NCBI GenBank assembly: GCA_028281525.1
Contig: JANQJR010000058.1
Location: 1 to 34,845 of the forward strand
Source: Magnetovibrio sp.
Lineage (GTDB): Bacteria > Pseudomonadota > Alphaproteobacteria > Rhodospirillales > Magnetovibrionaceae
Length of the DNA: 34,845 nucleotides
Reading direction: 5' to 3'
Positions 25,623 through 32,900 of the stretch are shown piece after piece (the stretch's first letter is position 1; each line of letters opens with the position of its first letter). The notes beneath the pieces are model-generated. The model ran no database searches. It had not been told where the DNA came from and worked only from the letters and a program-made list of their open reading frames with translations. Both the position numbers and the translations under genes were made by a program.

Positions 25623-26234
25623 TTAAGTCACCGCCAAGGTTGGCTTGGATGCCTCCTTGGACGCCTCGACGATATCCGACAGATGTCCGCGTAAAAGCTC
25701 CATCAGCTCCGAAATGTGTTTGTCCACGTCCGCACCGTCCAGGCCCGTTTGCGTAGACTTGAGACTTAAATTCGACGTGGTCGTGTCACCGCCCGCAGGC
25801 GAGGTGATTTTTTCGTTCAGCAGGTCCTTGATCGCGTCGAGGTTGGGGACCGCACCCACTTCCGTTTCGGTGTTTTTTTCGTTCAGCAGGCTCTTGATCG
25901 CGTCGAGGTTGGGAACCGCGCCCACTTCCGTTTCGCCACCTGCTTTGGCGCCGCCCCCGCCTTTGCGGGGGAAATCCACGGCAACGGGGGCATCGTAACC
26001 GCCATAGCCACGGCAATACCCTTGTTCGCCTGTGGCCAGAATCTGCGTCAGCGCGCGGGCCAGAGATTGCATTTGCAGAGGATGGGCCATCTCGAAGTCG
26101 CGGACCATGTTCGCCGACAGTAGGGATTGCGTGTTGACCATGTTGAACATGGCCTCCAAGGTCGCCAGACCAACGCCATGGCCCATCACCAGGCTATTGG
26201 TGTCCGCAAATTTTCGATCCAATCGTTTTGACAT
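25623..26234 (-). CDS. R-body locus accessory protein with tandem 22-residue repeat
   Basis: This is a 203-residue protein of unknown function. The N-terminal helical region (about 15-70) contains LATLEAMFNMVNTQSLLSAN. It faintly resembles, in hydrophobic and Asn/Gln pattern, the C-terminal region of the accessory protein encoded just upstream. A Gly/Lys-rich linker (about 90-100) leads to two near-perfect 22-residue repeats starting TEVGAVPNLDAIK(S/D)LLNEK. A Thr/Ser linker and a final amphipathic helix (about 165-200) follow. It is the middle gene of the f-e-d unit, between the other accessory gene and a short rebB. A role in assembly or control of the R-body is inferred from position only. 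Confidence 0.7.
   Translation of the reverse strand: MSKRLDRKFADTNSLVMGHGVGLATLEAMFNMVNTQSLLSANMVRDFEMAHPLQMQSLARALTQILATGEQGYCRGYGGYDAPVAVDFPRKGGGGAKAGGETEVGAVPNLDAIKSLLNEKNTETEVGAVPNLDAIKDLLNEKITSPAGGDTTTSNLSLKSTQTGLDGADVDKHISELMELLRGHLSDIVEASKEASKPTLAVT
25808..25937 (-). repeat. Tandem 66-bp direct repeat inside the accessory gene
   Basis: Two head-to-tail copies of a 66-base unit differ at only a few positions and encode 22 residues each (GAVPNLDAIKSLLNEK and GAVPNLDAIKDLLNEK cores). The register is in frame, so copy-number change would alter protein length without disrupting it. Confidence 0.85.
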
Positions 26235-26271
26235 GGTCGGCCTCCCCAGCCTGCTCTCTGTCCTTTGCGCC

Positions 26272-26850
26272 TCAATCGGGCTCGTAGGACTCGTTCAGGC
26301 TCAAAAGCTGTTTGACACAGGCGCTGGTGGTACACAGCCCCACTTGGTCGAGTTGGCGCTGCATCTGCGTGGCGTTCACCAGGACAGAACCCTGCGCCGT
26401 TGAATTTGCGAGCATAGACCCCAGCGCGGCGAACGCCGGGCCGGAGCCCAGCACCATGCCCACGCCCCGGGTCATGTCATCGAATTTGTCCGGGTCCCAA
26501 TCGTTGGCGCTCATGTCGTCGAAAACACGCGACAACATATCGAGATAATCGCCACTGCCCAGCGGACCTTGGGGCACAGCCGCCTCCGCAGATGATGCAC
26601 TTGCAGAAGATGCGCTGGCGTTCATGCCCACGCGGCGCGCCAGGAACGCCTGCTTTGCTTTCGCCGCGGCCTCGGCGGCGGCTTGGGCTTCGGCTTCCAA
26701 TTCGCTTAACGCCTGCAGTTCCGCCAACTCGTCGAAATCATCGTGATCGTTGGTTTCGGGAGCGCTGCTGGCGGCCTTCTGCGTGGAGGCCTTGGTCTTG
26801 GACGCTCCGCTCTTTGCGCCTGACGCCCGTGTTCGCGTTGTTTTCGCCAT
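26272..26850 (-). CDS. R-body locus accessory protein with Lys/Ser/Ala-rich N-terminus
   Basis: This is a 192-residue protein of unknown function. Residues 1-30 are basic and rich in Lys, Ser, Thr and Ala, like histone H1 tails. Residues 35-75 form an acidic, Ala-rich coiled coil. The C-terminal half (about 95-190) is helical with PAFAALGSMLANSTAQGSVL and ends in a segment with two Cys (GLCTTSACVKQLLSL). It has AGGAG before ATG 26850; the frame also has a TTG one codon upstream. It is first in a unit with the repeat-containing protein and a short rebB, behind a Reb-type promoter. Its function is unknown. Confidence 0.7.
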   Translation of the reverse strand: MAKTTRTRASGAKSGASKTKASTQKAASSAPETNDHDDFDELAELQALSELEAEAQAAAEAAAKAKQAFLARRVGMNASASSASASSAEAAVPQGPLGSGDYLDMLSRVFDDMSANDWDPDKFDDMTRGVGMVLGSGPAFAALGSMLANSTAQGSVLVNATQMQRQLDQVGLCTTSACVKQLLSLNESYEPD

Positions 26851-26897
26851 CAATCGTCTCCTGCTTCACCAAAGGTGACAACTTGGTCTTGATGAGC

Positions 26898-26914
26898 GCC
26901 GGGCATTCACCGGC
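26898..26914 (-). other. Leader hairpin of the accessory unit
   Basis: GCCGG and CCGGC (five pairs, seven-base loop) lie between the promoter at 26927-26954 and ATG 26850. Confidence 0.35.
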
Positions 26915-26926
26915 CTCTCCCCTCCA

Positions 26927-26954
26927 TCTGACGTTTGAGGACCCGGTTCGTGAA
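26927..26954 (-). promoter_or_regulatory. Reb-type promoter 4 (accessory gene unit)
   Basis: On the minus strand: TTCACGA (26954-26948), exactly 14 bases, CGTCAGA (26933-26927). It lies 77 bases before ATG 26850. It differs from the consensus at one base of each half, with spacing unchanged. Confidence 0.65.
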
Positions 26955-26987
26955 CAAAGGATTTGCAACTCCCTCGTCCGCGGAACC

Positions 26988-27039
26988 GGACCGCCGCCGG
27001 ATCGCCCTATTTCCAGGGCGTTGTCGCCGGCAGCGGTCC
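26988..27039 (-). other. Large nested hairpin between rebB copy and accessory unit
   Basis: Thirteen-base arms with one mismatch (26988-27000 against 27027-27039) enclose an inner six-pair hairpin, CGCCCT/AGGGCG (27003-27020). It follows the stop of the 110-residue RebB gene and precedes promoter 4. There is no U-run, so it may act as a 3' stabiliser or factor-assisted terminator. Confidence 0.5.
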
Positions 27040-27076
27040 GTGGCCTGACAAGCCATCAGGTCCGCTCATGCCGGAC

Positions 27077-27409
27077 TTAGCTGACGCCGGACGTGCTGGC
27101 GCGCAGCGCAGCCATCAGAGCGAGCATGTTGTCCGGAACGTCGGACTGGGAAATCTTCGACGTTGCCACCGCACCGGCCATGGTGTCGACGCTGTAGATC
27201 TGGATCACGCCCTGGTTGGTCGCGGCCTGGGCGGCGATGCCCAACTGCTGCTGCGAGCTGGTGGCGTTTTCAAACAGGATGCCGGTGGAATGGGACATGG
27301 ACTGATACAGTGCGCCCATCGCCATGGCGGGCGCATCGCCCAGGACTTTGACGTTGGCCTGGGTCACGGCGTCGGTAATCTGACCGTTCACGGGAGTCGG
27401 TAATGCCAT
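27077..27409 (-). CDS. RebB-family R-body structural protein (110 aa, copy 3 of 3)
   Basis: This 110-residue protein is identical to the copy at 27627-27959 in 103 of 110 positions by my reading. It begins MALPTPVNGQITDAVTQANV and continues KVLGDAPAMAMGALYQSMSH, GIAAQAATNQGVIQIYSV and MAGAVATSKISQSD. Composition is Ala/Gln/Ser/Thr-rich with no Cys, signal peptide or membrane helix, as expected for cytoplasmic R-body ribbon subunits. I use ATG 27409 with GAGGAGAG before it; five more codons upstream are open. It has its own Reb-type promoter and leader hairpin. Confidence 0.93.
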   Translation of the reverse strand: MALPTPVNGQITDAVTQANVKVLGDAPAMAMGALYQSMSHSTGILFENATSSQQQLGIAAQAATNQGVIQIYSVDTMAGAVATSKISQSDVPDNMLALMAALRASTSGVS

Positions 27410-27445
27410 CTGATCTCTCCTCACTTAACTGATGACTTGTCTGGT

Positions 27446-27475
27446 GATGCATCCCGTGTATGAAAAAGATGCATC
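27446..27475 (-). other. Leader inverted repeat of rebB copy 3
   Basis: Two copies of the self-complementary GATGCATC (27446-27453 and 27468-27475) separated by 14 bases can pair as a stem in the leader between the promoter and ATG 27409. Confidence 0.4.
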
Positions 27476-27487
27476 GTGCTTCTCTTG

Positions 27488-27515
27488 TTAGACGACGGCC
27501 TAAGGATTTTGTGAC
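27488..27515 (-). promoter_or_regulatory. Reb-type promoter 5 (rebB copy 3)
   Basis: On the minus strand: GTCACAA (27515-27509), exactly 14 bases, CGTCTAA (27494-27488). It lies 79 bases before ATG 27409. Confidence 0.75.
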
Positions 27516-27571
27516 TGCGCGTCGTGAGTTTTTTTCTCTTTTTTTGAAAGCCTTAGCGCCAAACGCAACAA

Positions 27572-27600
27572 ACCCGTCCGCCCCTTGGGGCAAGACGGGT
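27572..27600 (-). terminator. Probable terminator after rebB copy 2
   Basis: Arms ACCCGTC (27572-27578) and GACGGGT (27594-27600) with an inner GCCCC/GGGGC stem lie 27 bases after the stop of the gene at 27627. On the minus strand they are followed by a T-rich but interrupted tract (TTTGTTGCGTTT). Confidence 0.6.
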
Positions 27601-27626
27601 CTGTCGACGTTCAAGCGGGACGGCGG

Positions 27627-27959
27627 TTAGCTGACGCCGCTGGTCGATGCGCGCAGAGCGCTCAACAGAGCCAACATGTTGTTGGGCACGTCGGACTGGG
27701 AAATCTTCGACGTCGCGGCGGCGCCCGCCATGGTATCGACGCTGTAGATTTGGATCACTCCCTGGTTGGTCGCGGCCTGAGCGGCGATCGCAAGCTGCTG
27801 CTGGGAGCTGGTGGCGTTCTCATAGAGAATGCCGGTGGAATGGGACAACGACTGGTACAAAGCACCCATCGCCATCGCCGGTGCGTCACCAAGAACCTTT
27901 ACGTTGGCCTGGGTGACGGCGTCCGTGATTTGGCCGTTCACCGGAGTGGGTAGAGCCAT
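27627..27959 (-). CDS. RebB-family R-body structural protein (110 aa, copy 2 of 3)
   Basis: This 110-residue RebB protein differs from copy 3 at seven positions (for example SL for SM, LYEN for LFEN, GAA for GAV, PNN for PDN). The full motif set is present: QITDAVTQANVKVLGDAPAM, ATNQGVIQIYSVDTMAG and TSKISQSDVP. The two genes are exactly 550 bases apart, showing a tandem duplication that included the control region. It has its own Reb-type promoter, a leader hairpin and a downstream terminator, so it is probably monocistronic. It is expected to be a major ribbon subunit together with its neighbours. Confidence 0.93.
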   Translation of the reverse strand: MALPTPVNGQITDAVTQANVKVLGDAPAMAMGALYQSLSHSTGILYENATSSQQQLAIAAQAATNQGVIQIYSVDTMAGAAATSKISQSDVPNNMLALLSALRASTSGVS

Positions 27960-27991
27960 TTTCGATCTCCTTCATCGAGTTGGACTGCCAG

Positions 27992-28024
27992 GCACCACGG
28001 CCTCATGTTTTGGCCTTGCGGTGC
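27992..28024 (-). other. Leader hairpin of rebB copy 2
   Basis: GCACCACGGCC (27992-28002) pairs imperfectly with GGCCTTGCGGTGC (28012-28024), within the leader between promoter 6 and ATG 27959. Confidence 0.4.
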
Positions 28025-28038
28025 ACCTCTCTCACGCT

Positions 28039-28066
28039 ATTGACGTTCGATGCGGGCAGTTGTGAT
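28039..28066 (-). promoter_or_regulatory. Reb-type promoter 6 (rebB copy 2)
   Basis: On the minus strand: ATCACAA (28066-28060), exactly 14 bases, CGTCAAT (28045-28039). It lies 80 bases before ATG 27959. Confidence 0.75.
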
Positions 28067-28105
28067 TACGTTCAAATTTTTTTCTACGAAAGTGTTGAAG
28101 TCGTC

Positions 28106-28133
28106 TCCGGTCCGTCCCCGACATCGGACCGGA
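28106..28133 (-). other. Hairpin after rebB copy 1
   Basis: Perfect nine-base arms TCCGGTCCG (28106-28114) and CGGACCGGA (28125-28133) start 17 bases after the stop of the 108-residue rebB gene. There is no immediate U-run; it may be a 3' stabilising structure or an inefficient terminator. Confidence 0.5.
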
Positions 28134-28149
28134 TCAACCCCGTGCCGGT

Positions 28150-28476
28150 TTAACCCGAAGTCGTTGCACGCAACGCGGTCAACAGCGACAACATGTTGTC
28201 CGGCACATCGGACTGAGCGATCTTCGAGGTCGCAACCGCTGCCGACATCGGCGGCACGGAATAGATCTGGATCACGCCCTGGTTGGTGGAGGCTTGCGCG
28301 GCAATCCCCAACTGCTGCTGGGAGCTAACCGCGTTTTCAAACAAGATGCCAGACGAGTGGGAAAGCGACTGGAAAATCGCACCCATCGCCATAGCAGGCG
28401 CATCACCCAAAACCTTGACGTTAGCCTGGGTGACGGAGTCCGTGATCATTCCGTTCACGGGAGTCGGCATGGCCAT
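28150..28476 (-). CDS. RebB-family R-body structural protein (108 aa, copy 1 of 3)
   Basis: This 108-residue RebB protein begins MAMPTPVNGMITDSVTQANV, with GAIFQSLSHSSGILFENAVS, AAQASTNQGVIQIYSVPPMS and TSKIAQSDVP. It is more diverged from copies 2 and 3 than they are from each other. GAAGGAGA lies just before the ATG. It is the first reb gene of the minus-strand array, after the OmpA-type lipoprotein gene, from which it is separated by a strong terminator and its own Reb-type promoter. Confidence 0.93.
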   Translation of the reverse strand: MAMPTPVNGMITDSVTQANVKVLGDAPAMAMGAIFQSLSHSSGILFENAVSSQQQLGIAAQASTNQGVIQIYSVPPMSAAVATSKIAQSDVPDNMLSLLTALRATTSG

Positions 28477-28522
28477 ATGATGTCTCCTTCAATGAAATTT
28501 CCGTTCCTCTCCCCTACAGCAA

Positions 28523-28550
28523 GTTGACGGGCCGTGGCCGCATTTGTGAC
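28523..28550 (-). promoter_or_regulatory. Reb-type promoter 7 (rebB copy 1)
   Basis: On the minus strand: GTCACAA (28550-28544), exactly 14 bases, CGTCAAC (28529-28523). It lies 47 bases before ATG 28476, just downstream of the lipoprotein gene terminator. Confidence 0.75.
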
Positions 28551-28560
28551 TACACCGCAC

Positions 28561-28587
28561 AAAAAAAGAGAGGGCCGAAGCCCTCCC
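28561..28587 (-). terminator. Rho-independent terminator of the OmpA-type lipoprotein gene
   Basis: A GAGGGC/GCCCTC stem (28570-28575 and 28580-28585) with a TTCG tetraloop on the minus strand is followed by TCTCTTTTTTT. It lies about 28 bases after the stop at 28615. Confidence 0.92.
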
Positions 28588-28614
28588 TTTCCCGATTGAC
28601 AAGATACGGTCCGC

Positions 28615-29454
28615 TTATTTTTCAAACACCACTTCAACGCGGCGGTTCATGCGTTCCTTGACGCCATCGTCGGTGGCGACCTGCGGACTGGTTTCACCGG
28701 CATGCGATGTAGCGGTTTCCAGCGCACCTTTGCTGTGGGTCATGAGCGATTGAGCAACCGCGTTCACACGCGCCAGCGACAGTGTCATATTGTAGCCGTC
28801 AGTGCCGGACCGGTCAGCATGACCGATCAGCACCGCGCGCGTGGCGCCCGCGGCCTTGGCAACCTGCACCGCACGTTCGATCAACGCTTCCACCGCACCG
28901 GTCACATCGGCGCTGTCATGGGCGAAATAGACAATCAACGGAGCCGGCATACCGCCCATGGGCATCGCCATGGGCTTATCGCCCTGACAATCCTGAATGG
29001 CCTTCATGTATTCCCCACGGGTCCAGGCGATATGGTCGTCCTGGTGGCCTTCTTCCGCTTGCTCCATCCAGTGTTCGAACCAGGTCTGCGCACGGGCGCA
29101 AGCGTCCGGCGTGACTTGCGGGGCATTGGTCCTTAAGGCCGCCGCCAGATCGCCATAGGCGGAAGCGATAGTCTCCACATCAACTTTCAAGTGACGCCGT
29201 GCGGGTTCCTGGACAGCCACGGCTTCACCCATGGCGGCCATTTTCGCACGCGAATTGAAGAAACCGACAGAGCCCCAGTTGCCTTCGCCGACTTCGAATT
29301 GAGCACGCTCGACATAGCGTTTATGGAGCGCCTGGGTAAAAGCGTCCCCCTTTGCCTCCATCATCGCCACTGTGTCGACCTCATAGGTATTCGCACATGC
29401 GGCCAGCATAACCGTCGCGGCGCACACGGCGCCCGTTTTCAAGACCGTTTTCAT
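28615..29454 (-). CDS. OmpA family lipoprotein in the R-body regulon
   Basis: This protein has 279 residues from ATG 29454 (AGGAG upstream). The N-terminus is a lipoprotein signal peptide with lipobox L17-A-A-C20 and Ala at +2, favouring the outer membrane. A helical middle region (about 25-155) contains several Trp, Cys and His residues. The C-terminal OmpA-like peptidoglycan-binding domain (about 170-279) carries the family segment IGHADRSGTDGYNMTLSLAR, with the peptidoglycan-contacting Asp and Arg (MNRRVEVVF at the end). It has its own terminator and a diverged Reb-type promoter. It might adapt the envelope for R-body function; that is speculation. Confidence 0.9.
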   Translation of the reverse strand: MKTVLKTGAVCAATVMLAACANTYEVDTVAMMEAKGDAFTQALHKRYVERAQFEVGEGNWGSVGFFNSRAKMAAMGEAVAVQEPARRHLKVDVETIASAYGDLAAALRTNAPQVTPDACARAQTWFEHWMEQAEEGHQDDHIAWTRGEYMKAIQDCQGDKPMAMPMGGMPAPLIVYFAHDSADVTGAVEALIERAVQVAKAAGATRAVLIGHADRSGTDGYNMTLSLARVNAVAQSLMTHSKGALETATSHAGETSPQVATDDGVKERMNRRVEVVFEK

Positions 29455-29567
29455 TGAGGTTCTCCTTCCCAAATCCTAAACTCCGATAGCTCAACCTTGT
29501 CTGGCTTTTCATGCGCTCACTCATAGCATTAAGTGTGGCCATGTTCTTCCCTACATGTGAAGAACGC

Positions 29568-29595
29568 TATGACGCTTCAATGACACAAATGTGTT
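29568..29595 (-). promoter_or_regulatory. Reb-type promoter 8, diverged (lipoprotein gene)
   Basis: On the minus strand: AACACAT (29595-29589), exactly 14 bases, CGTCATA (29574-29568). The CACA and CGTCA cores and the spacing agree with the other seven; the flanks are weaker. It lies 114 bases before ATG 29454. A GTTCTTC/GAAGAAC inverted repeat (29543-29565) follows immediately downstream of the -10 half and could be an operator. Confidence 0.55.
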
Positions 29596-29813
29596 AGACC
29601 TGGGGAAATGTCGGGGCAGGAATTAAAAACCTGCAACGTTCGCAGGAGGAAATGAGAGCATATCGCCAGAGGTCGAAAACCTCCTCAAGCCAGTCAAAAC
29701 GTTACCTTGGATCATGAGGTCTTGCTCTACCTTACCATGTGCGAAAATTTCGCGTGCACGCCGATATCATACTGATATTTTTTGTTTTTTGACGCTGGCA
29801 CATATAGACATAT
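29596..29813. other. Intergenic region between lipoprotein and RTX genes
   Basis: No convincing gene is present. The stretch is AT-rich and includes a 21-codon plus-strand frame (29652-29717) with AGGAGG two bases before its ATG, encoding a very basic peptide. A T-rich tract (29779-29790) and a short CATATAG direct repeat lie near the RTX end. Confidence 0.5.
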
Positions 29814-29846
29814 AGAAAGCCATCAAGTGTAACTTGATGGCTTTCT
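29814..29846 (-). terminator. Probable terminator of the RTX gene
   Basis: A perfect 15-base stem (AGAAAGCCATCAAGT at 29814-29828 and its complement at 29832-29846) has a three-base loop, 63 bases after the RTX stop. On the minus strand the U-rich part (CTTTCTATAT) is short and partly inside the stem; on the plus strand TTTC follows, so it may work in both directions. Confidence 0.6.
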
Positions 29847-29909
29847 TTTCAGCTAACAGTACAGTCCTCAAGCCATGGCAATACCGTTTCCATGTGCGTG
29901 AGTTGGCCG

Positions 29910-32900
29910 CTATGGTTGCTGCTGCCAGTTGCTCGCGAGCACCGGATTCAAGGCCGTCTGTTCGCTGGCCGACAGGTCGGTCTGGCCCACCGGCGGCGGC
30001 GTCATCGCGGCCATGGCGTCGACCAAGGCCTGCACGGATCCACTGTTCAGCGCATAGCCATCCGATGACGTGATGGTGGCGACGTGGTTGTCCGCGCTGG
30101 CGTACCAATCGGAAACCGTCACACTGTCGGTGGTGCCGATGACGCCCACCACCAGATCGTTGCCCGCCTGGCTGAACCACAGCTGGTCGTGGTCGATGCC
30201 CGTGGCGAACGACAAGGTGTCGTTGGACGCCCCCTCGCCAACGTTGTCGACGACGTCCTGACCGTCCCCCCGGGCGATGAGATAGGTATCGTCCCCGCTC
30301 CCGCCAGTGAGGGTGTCGTCGCCTGCGCCTCCGATGAGCGTGTCGTTGCCCGCGCCGCCGTCGATCGCATCATTCCCGGCGTTACCCCAAACGGTGTCGT
30401 CACCCGCCAAAGAGTTGATGACATTGTCTTGCGCGTCACCGACCAGGCTGTCGGCTCCGTTCGAGGCGCTGCTGGTGACGGTCGCCGTCGGCAAAGACAG
30501 GGTTTGCGAGAACACGTCCTCGCCCGTGCCCCAGGTCACCAAAACGTCACCGGAGGCAAGTTTGTCGACGTTGACATACCTTTCCCAGTTGTCCGTCGAT
30601 GTGTTGATCCGGAACTCATCGCCGATCGGGTTGCCGAGGGCATCGTACTGTTGCCCGTAAATGCCATAACCATAGCTATCCTGCCAGGATTCCCAGGCGA
30701 TGAAGAACCCACCGTCATCCAGACCCACGATGCTGGGGTCGATCTGCGCGTCCGTGGTGTAGGTGTTGACGGCAATCTCCGCGCCCATGGCGATGCCAGC
30801 GGCGGAGTAGCGTTGCGCATGAACGGTTCCGCCATCAACATTGCTGGACCAAGCGGCCACATAACTGCCGTCATTCAAGGCGGCGAATACCGGCGCCCAG
30901 GCTTCGGTATTCCAACTGACACCGCTCGTCCCGTGCTTGTCGATGAGAATATCGCTGCCGACCGGAACCCCGGATGCCGTCAAATGGCGGCTATACAGGG
31001 TCATCTGGCCGTTGTTATCGGTCATATCCCAGCCGACCACGATGCTTCCGTCGCCCAGAACCTCAACAGCGGTGTGATGGTACGCTTGTGCGGCCTCTAC
31101 CCCTGCATTCACTTGATATTCGGAACCGACCGGCGCGCCCGTGGCGTCAAAACGCTGGGCATAAATACCACGGTCATAATCCGCCCACACAACGATGAAG
31201 CCGCCATCGTTGGTCGAAGCGATGGTCGGATAACGCTGATCGCCGGATGTCGTGGTGTTCACGACGGTCTCGCTTCCCACCGGGGTTCCGGACGATGTGT
31301 ACATCTGTACAGACACACCGCTGTTCGACCCGTCGACACCGGCGGACATCCACGTCACGGCAAAATTGCCGTTGTCCAAAACCGTGACCTCGGGCGCCTT
31401 TTGCGTGCCGGATACATATGTGTTGACCTGAAACTCAGCGCCCACGGGCGTTCCGCTGGCGCTATAGCGCTGCGCAAAGATACCGTCACCGGACCCGTCT
31501 TGATTGTTTGAGCGCCACACCACCACATAACTGCCATCCGCGAACACTGCGGAATCGGGGATGTCTTGGTATGAGGGCCGGTGCGTGTTGACGATCGTTT
31601 CCGGACCGACAAAGGAACGTGTGCCCGAAACAGTCATTGTCGCCGTGTAAGCAGATGGCGCAGCGACTGTGGTATCCGCAAACTGCAGGAATTCCACATT
31701 GGATAGCGTATCCACACCGCCGCCGTCGGCGCGCGTATCCGTAACCGTCAGGCTGCCGTCCGCGTTCGCGGCCACCGTGTAATCCGCAGCATTACCACCG
31801 AACACAACCGTGTCCGTGCCCGCGCCGCCATCGATCACGTCATCACCAGAACCGCCGGTGAGCACATCATTCAATGACGTGCCCTCAATCGTTAGATCGC
31901 CCTGACCGATCGTATAGGTCTTGGAATAGACGTTGTAAGTGCCATCCTGGTATGAATGCCACGTCACCACGATACTGCCATCCGCGAGAGTTGTAACACC
32001 CGGAGCCGCCTGAGTGGACAACGTGTAATCGTTGACGAGAAATTCGTCGCTCACCGCAGCGCCATCAGCATCGAACCGCTGAGCGTAAATCCCGCTGGAG
32101 CCATCGGCGTTGTCTTGCCCGGACGAAGTCCACACCACCATGAAACCACCATCGTTCAGGGCCGTAACACTGCTATCCAATTGATCATTGGTTGCGAATG
32201 TATTGATCTGGAATTCAGTCCCCACGGCAACGGCGTTCGCATCGAAACGTTGGCCGTAAACCCCATATCCGCTTCCATCCTGGTTCAGCGATTCCCAAGT
32301 CACGACAAATCCACCGTCCGCAAGGGTGGTTACGTCGGAGTGGAATTGCTGGTCCACCACGTAGGTGTTGATCTGGAACTCACCACCCACCGCAGTGCCG
32401 GAGGCATCAAAGCGCTGACCAAACACACCGAATTCGGGTGTGGCTTCGTCTTGATACTGGCCATCCCACGTGACCAAGAACCCACCATCCGAAAGCGCGG
32501 TGGTCGATGTGCCAATCTGATACCAGGCCGTTGTCGTATTGACGCGGAATTCTCCGCCGACCGCGTTGCCGGAGGCATCGTAGCGCTGGCCATAGACTCC
32601 GTAGTAGCTGGTGTCTTGATAGAGCGATGACCAAGTGACCACGTAACCGCCACCGGAAAGTCCTACGATGTCGGGACGATACTGCACATTGGAGGTGTGA
32701 GTATTGACTTCAACCTCGCCCCCCACCGCAATTCCATCCGCGCCGAAGCGTTGCGCATACACACCATCACCGGACCCATCTTGGCCCAGCGAGGACCACG
32801 CGATCACATAACCGCCATCTGCCAAGCCCGTCACTGTGGGCTGGTATTGTTCACTGGTTTGATACGTGTTGACTGCAAATTCGGAACCAACCTTCTGACC

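Noticed and set aside
20309-29595. General stress (EcfG) promoters, GGAAC-N16/17-CGTT
   Set aside because: The recurring sites have TCACAA at -35, CGTC at -10 and 14-base spacing between the seven-base boxes, so they do not fit the EcfG consensus.
30084-31511. Long plus-strand open frame (about 475 codons) opposite the RTX gene
   Set aside because: It is a shadow of the repeated, GC-rich RTX coding sequence; its product is compositionally odd and the repeat periodicity belongs to the minus-strand frame.
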